Below are positions 55,263 to 64,000 of a stretch of 64,000 bases of DNA, piece by piece. How positions within the stretch are numbered: position 1 is the first letter of the stretch; every line of letters begins with the position of its first letter. The notes under the pieces were generated by a model. That model was not told the origin of the DNA. It made no database searches and saw only the letters and a list, made by a program, of their open reading frames with translations. The stretch spans positions 26,529,001 to 26,593,000 of the forward strand of contig BSBM01000047.1 of assembly GCA_027924585.1 (NCBI GenBank), written 5' to 3'. This DNA is from Larix kaempferi (taxonomy: Eukaryota > Streptophyta > Pinopsida > Pinales > Pinaceae). The translations under genes and the position numbers were made by a program.

Positions 55263-56850
55263 AGCAATCTCGGCAGGTATGGCTCATCCAGATATGTTTC
55301 GAGATTTGTTCATGATTAAGTTTATGGTATGTTTGTCTTCATGTTATTACGTTTAGTACAATCTTGATTAAATTTAGACTTGTCGTATCACCTTAATAAA
55401 ATTATGAATGCATGATAGAAGATATTCATTGATTAGGGTGTTGACACTTATGATTGTACTAATGCATTATGGTGTTGTATGAGGTTTATGTTGTTCGCTA
55501 ACATGAAAGGTACACCAAGAAAGACAAATCATGTTCTAGTTCAAGAACATATGATCATGATGACATGAGGACAAAGATTCATCCATTGTCATGAATCACT
55601 TAGAAGATCTATTTGCGAGGTATGTATAACTTGGTTCTATAATGGTTAACTTATGAGATATGTAGGTTACTAGCACAATTCATTGAAGAGAACAAGAAGA
55701 CATCATGTGGGTATGTTAGACATAACTAGCTAACATACCAATCCAGGTATGTTTTTCCTATATCAAGTTAGAATCCCACCTTGTGTTAGGATCCTTTATA
55801 TAAGTATACTTGGTATGATTGGTTATGTTTATTCATAAAGTTAGAAATGTAAGTAATCAAGGGTTTATGCATTTTATGTCTCTTATCTTGATTGATGATG
55901 TAACTAACCAGAAGAGTCCTATGATCAAATAAGAATATGCATGAGTAAAAGAAGACTTCCCTGAAACCTTGAATACTAATGTTTATTATCTGTGTTTGAA
56001 ATGATCATGACTATACATGTTTAAGATTATCGTGTTTTGATAATATTAAGATTATACTAATGAATGTGTGATTATGTATGAGACCTCGAGGATAACACAA
56101 TGATGATACTAATAAGCATGCATAGTGATGGATATAAGTTCAAGGACAGGTAATCCAGGAAGCAAAGATCAAGAGGGAGCACACTCCAGTTGTTCTTGCA
56201 AGGAAGCAAATATCAAGAGGGAGCACACTCTAATTGTTCCTGCAAGGAAGCAAAGATCAAGAGGGAGCACACTCCAGTTGTTCCTGTAAGGAAGTAAAGA
56301 TCAAGAAGGAGCACAATTCAGTAGTTTCTGCAAGGATGCAGATATTCAGAGGGAATTGACCACTTCAAACAATCCACATCAGAATGGAGTTGCAGAAAAG
56401 AAGCAAAGACTGAGACGGAATCAACTCAACAAACAAACGAAGATAAGTATTTGAATTATCATTCCTTGCATACTTTATTGTTTAAATAGTACTGTTCAAT
56501 AATATACTCATGTTCCTAGAATTAGGTTGTGTATTATGCATATTAGAATAGTTGCATTGATGAACAGTATACTACTAATATACATGGGTAAGTGGCCTAT
56601 GGCACTGTACAACATTCCATTGCTACTTATCTAAAATCTAACCTCTTTGCTGATATGTTGGGAGTTGTGCACACCCTTAACAATGTTCTGGTAGAGATTG
56701 GAAGGCATCTAGAAAGTTATGGGATATGGATAAATGTTGTATTGAAGCATTGGCTAAGATAATTGCATGACTATATTTTCTTATGTGTAAGAATTTGTTC
56801 TGAAAACTATGAGATGTTTTCTAATCATGCAATTTAACTTGTTGTGTAGG
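55263..56850 (+). other. Copia E interior: replaced gag-PR-IN region
   Basis: About 1.6 kb where B has gag, protease and integrase. Short scraps look related to B: TKKDKSCSSS near 55515, EENKKTS near 55690, and IQRELTTSNNPHQNGVAEKK at about 56345-56400 (integrase). They are separated by AT-rich stretches in which GTATGT or similar follows AG several times (55277, 55328, 55620, 55708, 55746), and TTGTTGTGTAG precedes the resumed pol at about 56850. This could be intron-like or a patchwork of deletions and insertions. Confidence 0.55.
56158..56333 (+). repeat. Copia E 44-bp tandem repeat, four units
   Basis: GGAAGCAAAGATCAAGAGGG-type units start at 56158, 56202, 56246 and 56290; a partial fifth starts at 56334 and leads directly into the integrase scrap. 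The unit shares TCA.GAGGGA with that scrap (ATTCAGAGGGAATTGACC), so the array probably arose from it. Confidence 0.9.
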
Positions 56851-56985
56851 AAAGATCGTATACCATCACCTACAAAAGAAGGACTACAACATTTGTTCAG
56901 TAACAAAGTTATCTATTGAAAATATTGAAGATATTGAAGTTCCCAGGATCTGGGAAGAATGCCATGATCGAGGAGTACCAGTCGA

Positions 56986-58351
56986 TCATGAAGATGTTTG
57001 GGATGCAGTCCCAAGACCTGAAGGGGAGTTTGTAATGACTTCCAAGAGGATATACAAGATCAAGCATGCTACAGGTAGTAGCATAGAGACTTTTGCTCTT
57101 GTAGCCAGATACACTTCCATTAGATCCGTACTTGCTCTGGTTTCAGTGATGAAAGGGAAGATACACCAGATGGATTCCAAGATAGCTTTCTTGAATGGTG
57201 TAGTTGAAGAAGAAGTGTATGTGGAGCAGCCACTTGGTTCTGAGACACATGACAGGGAGTCATATATGTGCAAAACTTGGTATGGTAGGATAGACAACTT
57301 TCTATCCAGTTTAGGCTTTACCAACAGTAAAGCGGATTCCAACCTTTACTACAGGGTTGAGGAAGGCAATCCAGTGATACTACTTTTGTATATGGATGAC
57401 CTATTTATTACAAGTGAAGATAGATTGATTGTCGATACGCAGCGGAAGCTTGCTGTCGAGTTTGAGATGAAGAACTTGTGGATGATGCACTATTTTCTAG
57501 GTATGGAGGTGTGGCAGAGTGCAGATGGAATCTTCCTTGGACAAGGGAAGTATGCAGTAGAGATCCTGAAGAAGTTCGGGATGATGGACTGCAAGGCCAT
57601 GGCCACACCTATGGCATCAAACCTGAAGCTTCTATGTGATGCTTCATCTGAGCTGGTTGATATCACTATGTATCATCAGATGATTGGGTCCTTGATGTAC
57701 CTGACAAACACGAGACCAGATATTTGCTTTGTGGTGAACACATTGAGCCAGTTCCTGACGGATCCAAGGAGTGTTTACCTGGTTGTTGTAAAGCATATTC
57801 TGAGGTACTTGAAGGGTACAGTTGATTATGGGCTCAAGTATGATGCGAATCAAAAGTTTAACCTGCAGGGTTATGGTGATTCAGATTGGGCAAGCAGTGC
57901 TGCAGATAGGAAGAGCACATCTAGGTGCTGCTTCAGTATGGGATCAGGTGTGATCTCCTGGTTTAGTAGGAAGCAGTCCTGCCTAGCACTGAGTACAGCC
58001 GAGGTAGAGTATGTTGCAGCCTGTTCAACTAGTTGTGAGGCAGTATGGCTTCGGAAACTACTGTCTGAGTTATTTGATCTCCCGTTGGATGCTACTGGTA
58101 TCTTCTGTGATAACCAGATTTGTATGAAGCTGTCTGAGAACCTGGTGTTCCACGACAGGTCGAAACACATTGAAATCAAATATCACTATATCAGGGATAT
58201 GGTGCAGAGAGGAGTAGTAAAGCTCCTGTATGTTGCGACAGATGAGCAGATTGCACATGTGCTGACGAAGCCACTAGCCAGAGTGAAGTTCGAGTACTTC
58301 AGAGAGAGGCTTGATGTTCTTCAGATCAACGACACTTCGAGGAAGAAGTGA
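56986..58351 (+). pseudogene. Copia E reverse transcriptase and RNase H, open but internally deleted
   Basis: The frame is open from about 56986, with the conserved part from 57035 to 58351 (438 codons). It shows KIHQMDSKIAFLNGVVEEEV (first Asp; DSK for DVK), LLLYMDDLFITSED (YMDD), GMMDCKAMATPM, SDWASSAADRKSTS and FCDNQICMKLSENL. Compared with B, 21 codons around KARFVARGFS are missing near 57085 and 13 codons covering YGLKQAPR near 57272; both gaps keep the frame. The lost motifs are normally required, so it should be inactive as RT. It ends at the same place relative to the 3' region as B. Confidence 0.92.
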
Positions 58352-58489
58352 TGGAGACATTTGCTGAAGCCATTCCAAGCATGTTGGAAGGAGGATCCTT
58401 CACATGGCTGTGGATGTAAGGATTGGATGATGAGCATCAGGACGATGCTCTAGTTAATGCTTTGTATACGCATCATGTTGGATGTTGGA

Positions 58490-58920
58490 TATGATCAGTT
58501 GGATCATTTATATGTATATGTATGTACGCATCATGTTGGATGTTGGATATGATCAGTTGTATCATTTATATGTATATGTATGTATGCATCATGTTGGATG
58601 CTGGATATGATCAGTTGGATCATTTATATGTATATTTATGTATGCATCATGTTGGATGTTGGATATGATCAGTTGGATCATTTATATGTATTTGTATATG
58701 CATCATGTTGGATGCTGGACCATGTATCTGTATATGTATCAGGTGGATACTGTGTATGATCAGGTAGATCATGTATGTTGATATATATCAGGTGGATACA
58801 TTATGTGGATCATGTATCTATGTATGTATCAGGTGGATACATTGTATGATCAGGTGGATCATGTATGGTGATATGTATCAAATAGATACTTGGTATGCAT
58901 CAGGTGAATGCATTGTATGA
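58490..58920 (+). repeat. Copia E minisatellite 1 (58-bp units)
   Basis: TATGATCAGTTG starts occur at 58490, 58548, 58606 and 58664, exactly 58 bp apart, followed by degenerate GTATCAGGTGGATAC variants. Homologous to 24941-25400 of Copia B. Confidence 0.9.
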
Positions 58921-59099
58921 TTAGGATGATCATGATGACGAGCTTCAGGATGTTGCTCCAGATGATATGTATCAAGACAGTACAGTGATGATGATCAATA
59001 TGATCATGAGCATCAGGATGATGCTTCGTGTGATGATGATCAGTTAGATCATGAGTATCAGGTTGATACTTGGAGGTCAAAGATGATATGTGGCAGGTT

Positions 59100-59640
59100 G
59101 TGCAAATAGCATGTAATCAATCCTCAGAAATCCGATAGGTTGATCTGTGTGCTCGTAATCAGTCTTGGGATGAGGTATTGCTATGTAGTATGTAATCAGT
59201 CCTCAGAGATCCGATAGGTTGAGCTGTGTGCTCGTAATCAATCCTGGGACGAGGTATTAATACAGAGACATGTAATCAGTCCTGGAGATCCGATAGGTTG
59301 AGCTGTGTGCTCGTAATAAGTCCTGGGATACTCTTTAGAGATCTTTCCGGTCATGTTGCGGCACATAAATGTTCCTGGGATGCTCTTTAAAGGTATTCTC
59401 TATTCGCATGTAATCAGTCCTGGATATCCGAGAGGTTGAGCTGTGTGCTCGTAATAAGTCCTGGGATGTTCTTTGGAGATCTTGCCGGTTGTGTTGCGGC
59501 ACATAAATGTTCCTGGGATGCTCTTTAAAGGTATTGTGAAGGGGATGCATGTAATCAATCCTGGGATATCTTTCCGGTCGTGCTTAGGCACATAAATGTT
59601 CCTGGAATTCTCTTGTCAGGTATTGCATCAGCACATAAAA
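59100..59640 (+). repeat. Copia E minisatellite 2
   Basis: Units with ATGTAATCAGTCCT, GATCCGATAGGTTGAGCTGTGTGCTCG and CCTGGGA recur about every 75-90 bp, with a later higher-order unit of about 120 bp (59327-59560 region, CGGCACATAAATGTTCC). Related to 25523-26095 of Copia B. Confidence 0.82.
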
Positions 59641-59887
59641 TTAGTCCTGAGAGACCACCTCTATCAGACCGTTCGCACAGATGATGAAGACCTACATGTG
59701 GTGGGCCTACATCCAGTATGAAAAAGGATTGGCTCTGTAGAACTTCCTATGATGAGTAGATTCAAAGATTGATTGAGATAGCAACAGCAGTGATGATGAC
59801 GATGACTCGATGACGATTATCCAGTGACGATGATCCAGAGAAGAAGACTTGTGCTAGAAGACCTGTGTCGAGAAATACCTTCCTAGT

Positions 59888-59897
59888 TAAGAGGGAG
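59888..59897 (+). other. Copia E polypurine tract
   Basis: TAAGAGGGAG, identical to that of Copia B. Confidence 0.87.
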
Positions 59898-60588
59898 TGT
59901 TGATGTATTTGTAACTTCGGAATGTATTTCATATATGTATATTTTACTCCTATAGAGATGGTATTATTCCTCTATATGGAAGTGTTTGTATTCCTATAGA
60001 GATGTTATTATTCCTCTATACGGAAGTGTCGTCATTTATATTGTAAGTGTCGTAACTTATACTTGATGGGTTATTAGACCACCTTGTTGGGGTTGGCCCT
60101 GTATAAGTCATGTGGGTCGAAGGGTTATTAGACCACCCTATTGGGGGTTGGCCATGTGGGTCAAAGGGTTATTAGACCACCCTATTGGGTGTCGACCCAG
60201 TCAACATTATGTTATGTGGTTAAGTTAAGGTCGACCTAGTAAAGGTTATTAGGCAAGTCAAGTCAAGTATAAATAGAGTGCAGGAGGCACTCTATTTCAT
60301 CATTCTATTTTCTCTCCCACACTCTCGAGAGAGTGGCGCACTTGTGGAGGAGGAGAAGCTGCTGCTAGGAGATGTCTATCTCTTATGCTTGGGTTGTAGC
60401 ATTGCTCTATCTATCTCTGAGGAAGTTATTGGGGTTTTTCACCTTTATGGTTTTCCCCAAGTAAACTCTATGTCTCTTGTGTGCTTGCATTACTGTGTTC
60501 ATGATTGATATGTTGTAGATATGTTGTACATGTTGTTCTCTCAGTTAAGATCCTAGATCAAATTGAAGTAAATTCTGAAAAATTAACA
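59898..60588 (+). repeat. Copia E 3' LTR
   Basis: 691 bp; longer than the left copy by one unit of the GGGTTATTAGACCACC repeat (starts at 60068, 60122 and 60166). Followed by CCATG and Gypsy H. Confidence 0.94.
60268..60294 (+). promoter_or_regulatory. Copia E 3' LTR TATA box and hairpin
   Basis: TATAAATA (60268-60275); arms TAGAGTGC (60274-60281) and GCACTCTA (60287-60294) around AGGAG. The stem is identical to the left LTR; only the loop differs. Confidence 0.75.
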
Positions 60589-61050
60589 CCATGATACTCA
60601 GGAGGATAAATAGAAGGTCCATGTTGAAAAACATTCCATGAATAAGAATATTCCAAGAGGAAATGATTCTGATAATGGAAATAATCAAGGATGGTCACCA
60701 AGGGGTACCCAACTTCCCAATATTGACATAAGAAAGTTTGATGGAAATGATCCAATAACATGGATATTCTAGATGGAGCAGTTCTTTGATCTACATCAGG
60801 TTCCAACTTTGCAGAAGGTAACGATTGCATCCTTATATTTAGAGCCTGATCAGTTGGTATGGTACCAATGGATTTGGAGCCTAATTAAAGCCATGATGGA
60901 CTAGCCAATTCCCAAAAACATGAAGAATCTTCGAGGATTCTTAGTTCTGATAGGGTACTACCGTAATTTTGTTCAGAACTATGGAAGAATAGCAACACCT
61001 TTAACAACATTATTGAAGAAAGATTAATTTTCTTGGACTCTAAAGGCAAC
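60589..61050 (+). pseudogene. Gypsy H gag fused to RT C-terminus by deletion
   Basis: After the Copia E border the gag resumes; PNIDIRKFDGNDPITWIF at about 60720 and TLQKVTIASLYLEPDQLVWY at about 60810 are conserved gag motifs. At about 60885 it passes directly into [19 protein letters not shown] and [17 protein letters not shown], the end of Gypsy RT. The rest of gag, the protease and the RT active site are absent, so a deletion of about 2 kb occurred. Stops at 60769, 60901 and 61024. Confidence 0.85.
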
Positions 61051-61061
61051 TTAAGGAGGCA

Positions 61062-61772
61062 ATGTGCAAAGCTCCTGTTTTGGACACACCAAACTTCACA
61101 AAAATATTTATTGTGGATTGTAATGCTTCAGGAAATGGGATTGGTGTTGTTCTAATGCAAGAAGGACACCCGCTTGCTTTCACAATTCATTCAATCAAGG
61201 GAAAGTACTTACAAAATCCCATTTATGAGAAGGAAATGTTGGCAATTCTACATGCTCTTAAGAAATGGCGTCCTTACCTAATAGGTAGACACTTCAAGGT
61301 CAAAACATATCATGATAGTCTTAAACACTTCTTGGAACATAGATTATCTTTGGAAGAGCAACAAAACTGGGTAACGAAGATGTTGGGATATGACTTTGAA
61401 ATCATTTATCGAAAAGGGAAACATAATGTGGTGGCAGATACACTTTCCAGAAAAGATGAAGATGGCAGGGCATTACTTTGTGCAATTTCCATTCTGCAAC
61501 CCGATTGGGTAGTAGCAACAAGGGAAGAATGGAAAAATGACCTATCTGTGTTGACGCTCATTCAAAATCTACAAGACGATCCCATTGTATCAGATAATTT
61601 TGTGTGGAAAAATGATTCACTATGGTATAAGGATCGCTTATATTTATGCAAAGACTCCCAACTCAAACAAAAGGTCCTCTCGAAATTACACACCTCTCCT
61701 ATAGGTGGGAACTCCGAATTCTTGAAAAACTTACCACAAGGTCAAGAAGGAATTTTTTTGGGAAGGTCTTAA
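61062..61772 (+). pseudogene. Gypsy H RNase H and integrase zinc-binding region
   Basis: IVDCNASGNGIGVVLMQEG has Asn where the first catalytic Asp stands (CDASG). PIYEKEMLAILHALKKWRPY keeps the Glu, KTYHDSLKHF has Tyr for the Asp of TDH, and VVADTLSRKDE keeps the last Asp. LSKLHTSPIGGNSEFLK at about 61685 is the integrase HHCC start with His and Cys positions decayed, and a frameshift follows near 61730. Two of four RNase H catalytic residues are lost. Confidence 0.88.
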
Positions 61773-61869
61773 ATATGATGTTCAAAGGTTCGTGGCCGAA
61801 TGCTTCGTTTTCCAATAGAATAAGGTGGAAACAGTTAAGACCTCGAGACTTCTACAACCATTAAACATA

Positions 61870-62545
61870 CCTTGCCAGCGCTGGGAAGAAGTCTCAATGG
61901 ATTTTTATCATAGGTCTATGCAAGTCAGAAGGAAAGAATGTTATTATGGTGGTTGTTGATAGACTCACAAAGTATGCACATTTTTGTGCACTCTCTCACC
62001 CCTGTAATGCAAGTAGAGTAGCCACAACGTTTTTGGAAACAATTCAGAAGTTAGATGGAAATCCGAATATTATTGGAAGCAATAGAGATCCAATTTTCAA
62101 TAGAAAATTTTGGACTAAATTATTTTCTTGTTTGGGTACCCAATTGGCTCACGGTTCATCTTATCATCCTCAATCTGATGGGAAAACTGAGATAGTGAAC
62201 AAATGTTTGGAAGGATATTTTTGTTGTTTTGCATCTGATAAACAAACACATTGGGTAAAATGGTTATCTTTGGCATAATGGTGGTACAATACTTCATTCC
62301 ATACATCATCAAAAATGTCTTCACTTATGGCACTTTATGGGTACCAGCCTCCATTTATCACATCTTTCTTAAAGGGAAAATCTAAAGTTCAAGTCGTGGA
62401 AGATTGCATAGAGCACCAGCAAGAAGTTCTCCATGTACTTAAGGACAACCTAGCTATGTCACAAAACAGGATGAAACAACAAGCTGATCAACATCGGAGT
62501 GAAAGGAGTTTCGAAGAAGGGGATTGGGTATTTATGAGGCTATAA
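61870..62545 (+). pseudogene. Gypsy H integrase core
   Basis: From 61946: VVVDRLTKYAHFCALSHPCN (first Asp), IIGSNRDPIFNRKFWTKLF (SNRD; the second catalytic Asp is Asn) and SSYHPQSDGKTEIVNKCLEG (Glu in KTE). A stop at 62276, then FHTSSKMSSLMALYGYQPPF and the C-terminal KQQADQHRSERSFEEGDWVF. Inactive. Confidence 0.88.
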
Positions 62546-62557
62546 CCTTACAAGCAG

Positions 62558-62940
62558 ATGTCCCTCAAGCAACTAAATAAGGACAATAAATTATCACCCA
62601 AGTATTATGGTCCTTATAAAGTGTTGCAAAATATTGGTAGTATGGATTACAAATTGAAGCTTCCTTCATATTCAAGGGTACATTTAGTTTTCCATGTTTC
62701 TTGCTTAAAGAAGGTAATAGGAGACAGGATCCCAATTCAAACAATCTTGCCCGAGCTTGATGAAGAAGGAAGAGTCATATTGGAACTTGAACAAATCACT
62801 GAAACAAGGACTAAACAACTATGAAATCGGGCTATTACGGAGTACCTCATCAAACGGAAGAACCTACCAATGCAAGATTTGACATGGGAAGATGAGTCCT
62901 TCATACAGAAGCATCCACAACTAATCAAGCAGTGAGGACA
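62558..62940 (+). pseudogene. Gypsy H integrase C-terminus with chromodomain-like tail
   Basis: KLSPKYYGPYKVLQNIGSMD and YKLKLPSYSRVHLVFHVSCL are the GPY/F module of chromovirus integrase. EQITETRTKQL, stop at 62821, then NRAITEYLIKRKNLPMQDLT and WEDESFIQKHPQLIK match a chromodomain (EYLIKWKN..., W.D), which in live elements is thought to guide insertion to marked chromatin. The Trp of IKWKN is Arg here. Confidence 0.83.
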
Positions 62941-62950
62941 ACACTTGTCT

Positions 62951-62964
62951 GAAGGGGAGGGGCA
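62951..62964 (+). other. Gypsy H polypurine tract
   Basis: GAAGGGGAGGGGCA just before the 3' LTR. Confidence 0.85.
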
Positions 62965-63291
62965 TGTTAAGCCCTAAATATTGGCACATTACCCCCTATC
63001 TAGTGGCACATTACCCCCTTTATTATGGTGCATTACATATTATTGATGTCGTCTTGGGTCTATTAGTTGTTATTGTACCCCTTTGTCTCCTATATATAGG
63101 ATGGAGACCTTTTCATTTTAGTCATCATTGTATCTTATCTTGTCTTATGTACTTAGTACATTGTGTAAGGAGGTTCCTCCATCGAAGAGGATTATTATTG
63201 ACCTCAGCTATTTATTATTAAGGCGTGGATTACTTTCTTATGGTCTATTTATGCTATTTTTATGCTATATATGGGACTTGGTTGCATAACA
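62965..63291 (+). repeat. Gypsy H 3' LTR
   Basis: 327 bp, closely matching 52052-52389 apart from a short deletion after GGGTCTATTAG. Confidence 0.92.
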
Positions 63292-64000
63292 AAAAGACAT
63301 AAAAAAAATTCTTATGTTGTAGGTTGATTATGAAAGTCAAAAATAAAAATTGGAGGAGGAGGATGTCAGGGTCAAGGAGATTTGAGACAGAGTTATTCAT
63401 CTAAAACTAGAGTAGAAGCACGGTTTCTAAGTACTCATGAACATAGTCTCCCATGAGGCTTTAGTTGGATCACTAGAGGTAATTATAGTGGGAGAAGACA
63501 CTGTAGAGAAAAAGTATGAAGCAAAAAACAACAAAAAGATTTCTCCAATTTGGATTCAACAATAGGATAGGGGAGGCCCAACACTTATGGGAAAGTTTAA
63601 TCTGCTCATTAATTTTCAATGCTTTGTAAATTTATACTACTATTAGGAAAATTTGTATGGCTATACACCAGCCATAGCTCTAATTCTAGTAGGACTTATG
63701 TTAGATCGGGGAAGCATAGGAACAATTTTTGTCCACATAACCTTCCTTTCTTTTTTTCAAGGAACAACCTCATGGAAAACCCTCTAATTACTTCTCCATG
63801 ATTCATAGATGGTAAATGGAGTGAACCGTTAACCTTGACTATGAAGCCTAACCCAGTAGGGACATCGAGTGAAGCCTTCAACATTTGCATAGATAGCCAA
63901 CTTGGGGACTTAACCCCTTAACCTCTTACTTACAATTCACAGCACTCAACCACTCGAGATAACCCACCAGGCTATACATTGGCTTCCTTTCAAGACTTTT
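63292..64000. other. Unassigned sequence right of Gypsy H
   Basis: About 700 bases. Peptides such as KKYEAKNNKKISPIWIQQ hint at an old coding repeat but are not recognised. The end (63880-63980) has a phrase resembling LTR or intergenic repeat DNA. No gene supported. Confidence 0.4.

Larger units (their letters stand above)
58352..59887 (+). other. Copia E long 3' untranslated region with two minisatellites
   Basis: About 1.5 kb, arranged as in Copia B: a GATCA array, then a larger-unit array, then a unique end with a GATGATGACGATGACTCG run. It ends in the purine tract TAAGAGGGAG. Confidence 0.85.
53355..60588 (+). mobile_element. Copia E: rearranged Copia element in Gypsy H, lineage of B
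   Basis: LTRs of 637 and 691 bp, primer site 53992, purine tract 59888 and a perfect target duplication CCATG (53350-53354 and 60589-60593). Its RT-RNase H, 3' repeats, purine tract and LTR structure make it a relative of Copia B. The gag start, most of gag, protease and nearly all integrase are missing or replaced by about 1.6 kb of other sequence. LTR divergence is near 6% in the first 180 bases by eye. Confidence 0.95.
52052..63291 (+). mobile_element. Gypsy H: Ty3/Gypsy element with internal deletion, split by Copia E
   Basis: LTRs of 338 and 327 bp (TGTTAAGCCC...GCATAACA), primer site at 52392, purine tract at 62951, and flanking pentamers GAAAG (52047-52051) and AAAAG (63292-63296), one mismatch. 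Domains in order: gag, RT C-terminus, RNase H, integrase, chromodomain-like tail. About 2 kb is missing: gag runs directly into the end of RT near 60885. Integrase after RNase H is the Gypsy order, opposite to the Copia elements. Confidence 0.92.

Noticed and set aside
1-64000. Host protein-coding gene, tRNA or rRNA gene
   Set aside because: I looked for non-transposon domains and for tRNA-like or rRNA-like sequence and found none that I could support.

Overview
The window looks like repeat-saturated nuclear DNA from a large plant genome. I find no convincing host gene, tRNA, rRNA or CRISPR array. Nearly everything recognisable is retrotransposon: L1-type LINEs with the plant RNase H extension, five Ty1/Copia elements (A-F, skipping H), one Ty3/Gypsy element (H) and a decayed Penelope-like element (PLE) that still shows a GIY-YIG endonuclease. 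From memory, endonuclease-bearing PLEs in plants are known from conifers (the Dryad family), so a conifer or other gymnosperm is my best guess; this is inference.

Layout. 1-6080: near full-length L1 on the minus strand (L1a). 6080-9180: unassigned DNA with three small tandem repeats. 9180-11055: 3' half of a plus-strand L1 (L1b). 11134-11343: a 105-bp tandem duplication. 11650-12760: minus-strand PLE (RT palm plus GIY-YIG). 13148-13640: RNase H remnant of a minus-strand L1 (L1c). 15235-51255: a plus-strand L1 (L1d) broken by two large insertions. The first is Copia A (minus, 17676-42966); A is itself split by Copia B (plus, 19615-26922) and Copia C (minus, 26954-38309), and C is split by Copia D (plus, 28376-34557). 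The second insertion in L1d is Copia F (plus, 43761-49585). 52052-63291: Gypsy H (plus), split inside gag by Copia E (plus, 53355-60588). 63292-64000: unassigned.

The nesting is supported by LTR pairs, primer-binding sites complementary to initiator-Met tRNA, polypurine tracts, 5-bp target duplications (perfect for C, CATAT, and E, CCATG; one or two mismatches for A, B, F and H; none for D) and by host reading frames that resume across each insertion. My eye estimates of LTR-LTR divergence fall in the order the nesting requires: A about 11%, C about 7%, D about 5%, B about 3%. B is the least decayed element: one gag-pol frame of 1,344 codons with only four internal stops.

The points most worth a second look are the GIY-YIG PLE in a plant; a palindromic hairpin right after the TATA box in the LTRs of the related elements B and E, whose stem differs between the two families by compensated base changes; two successive minisatellites between the pol stop and the polypurine tract of B and E; and the interior of E, where gag-PR-IN is replaced by gag-like scraps separated by intron-like stretches.
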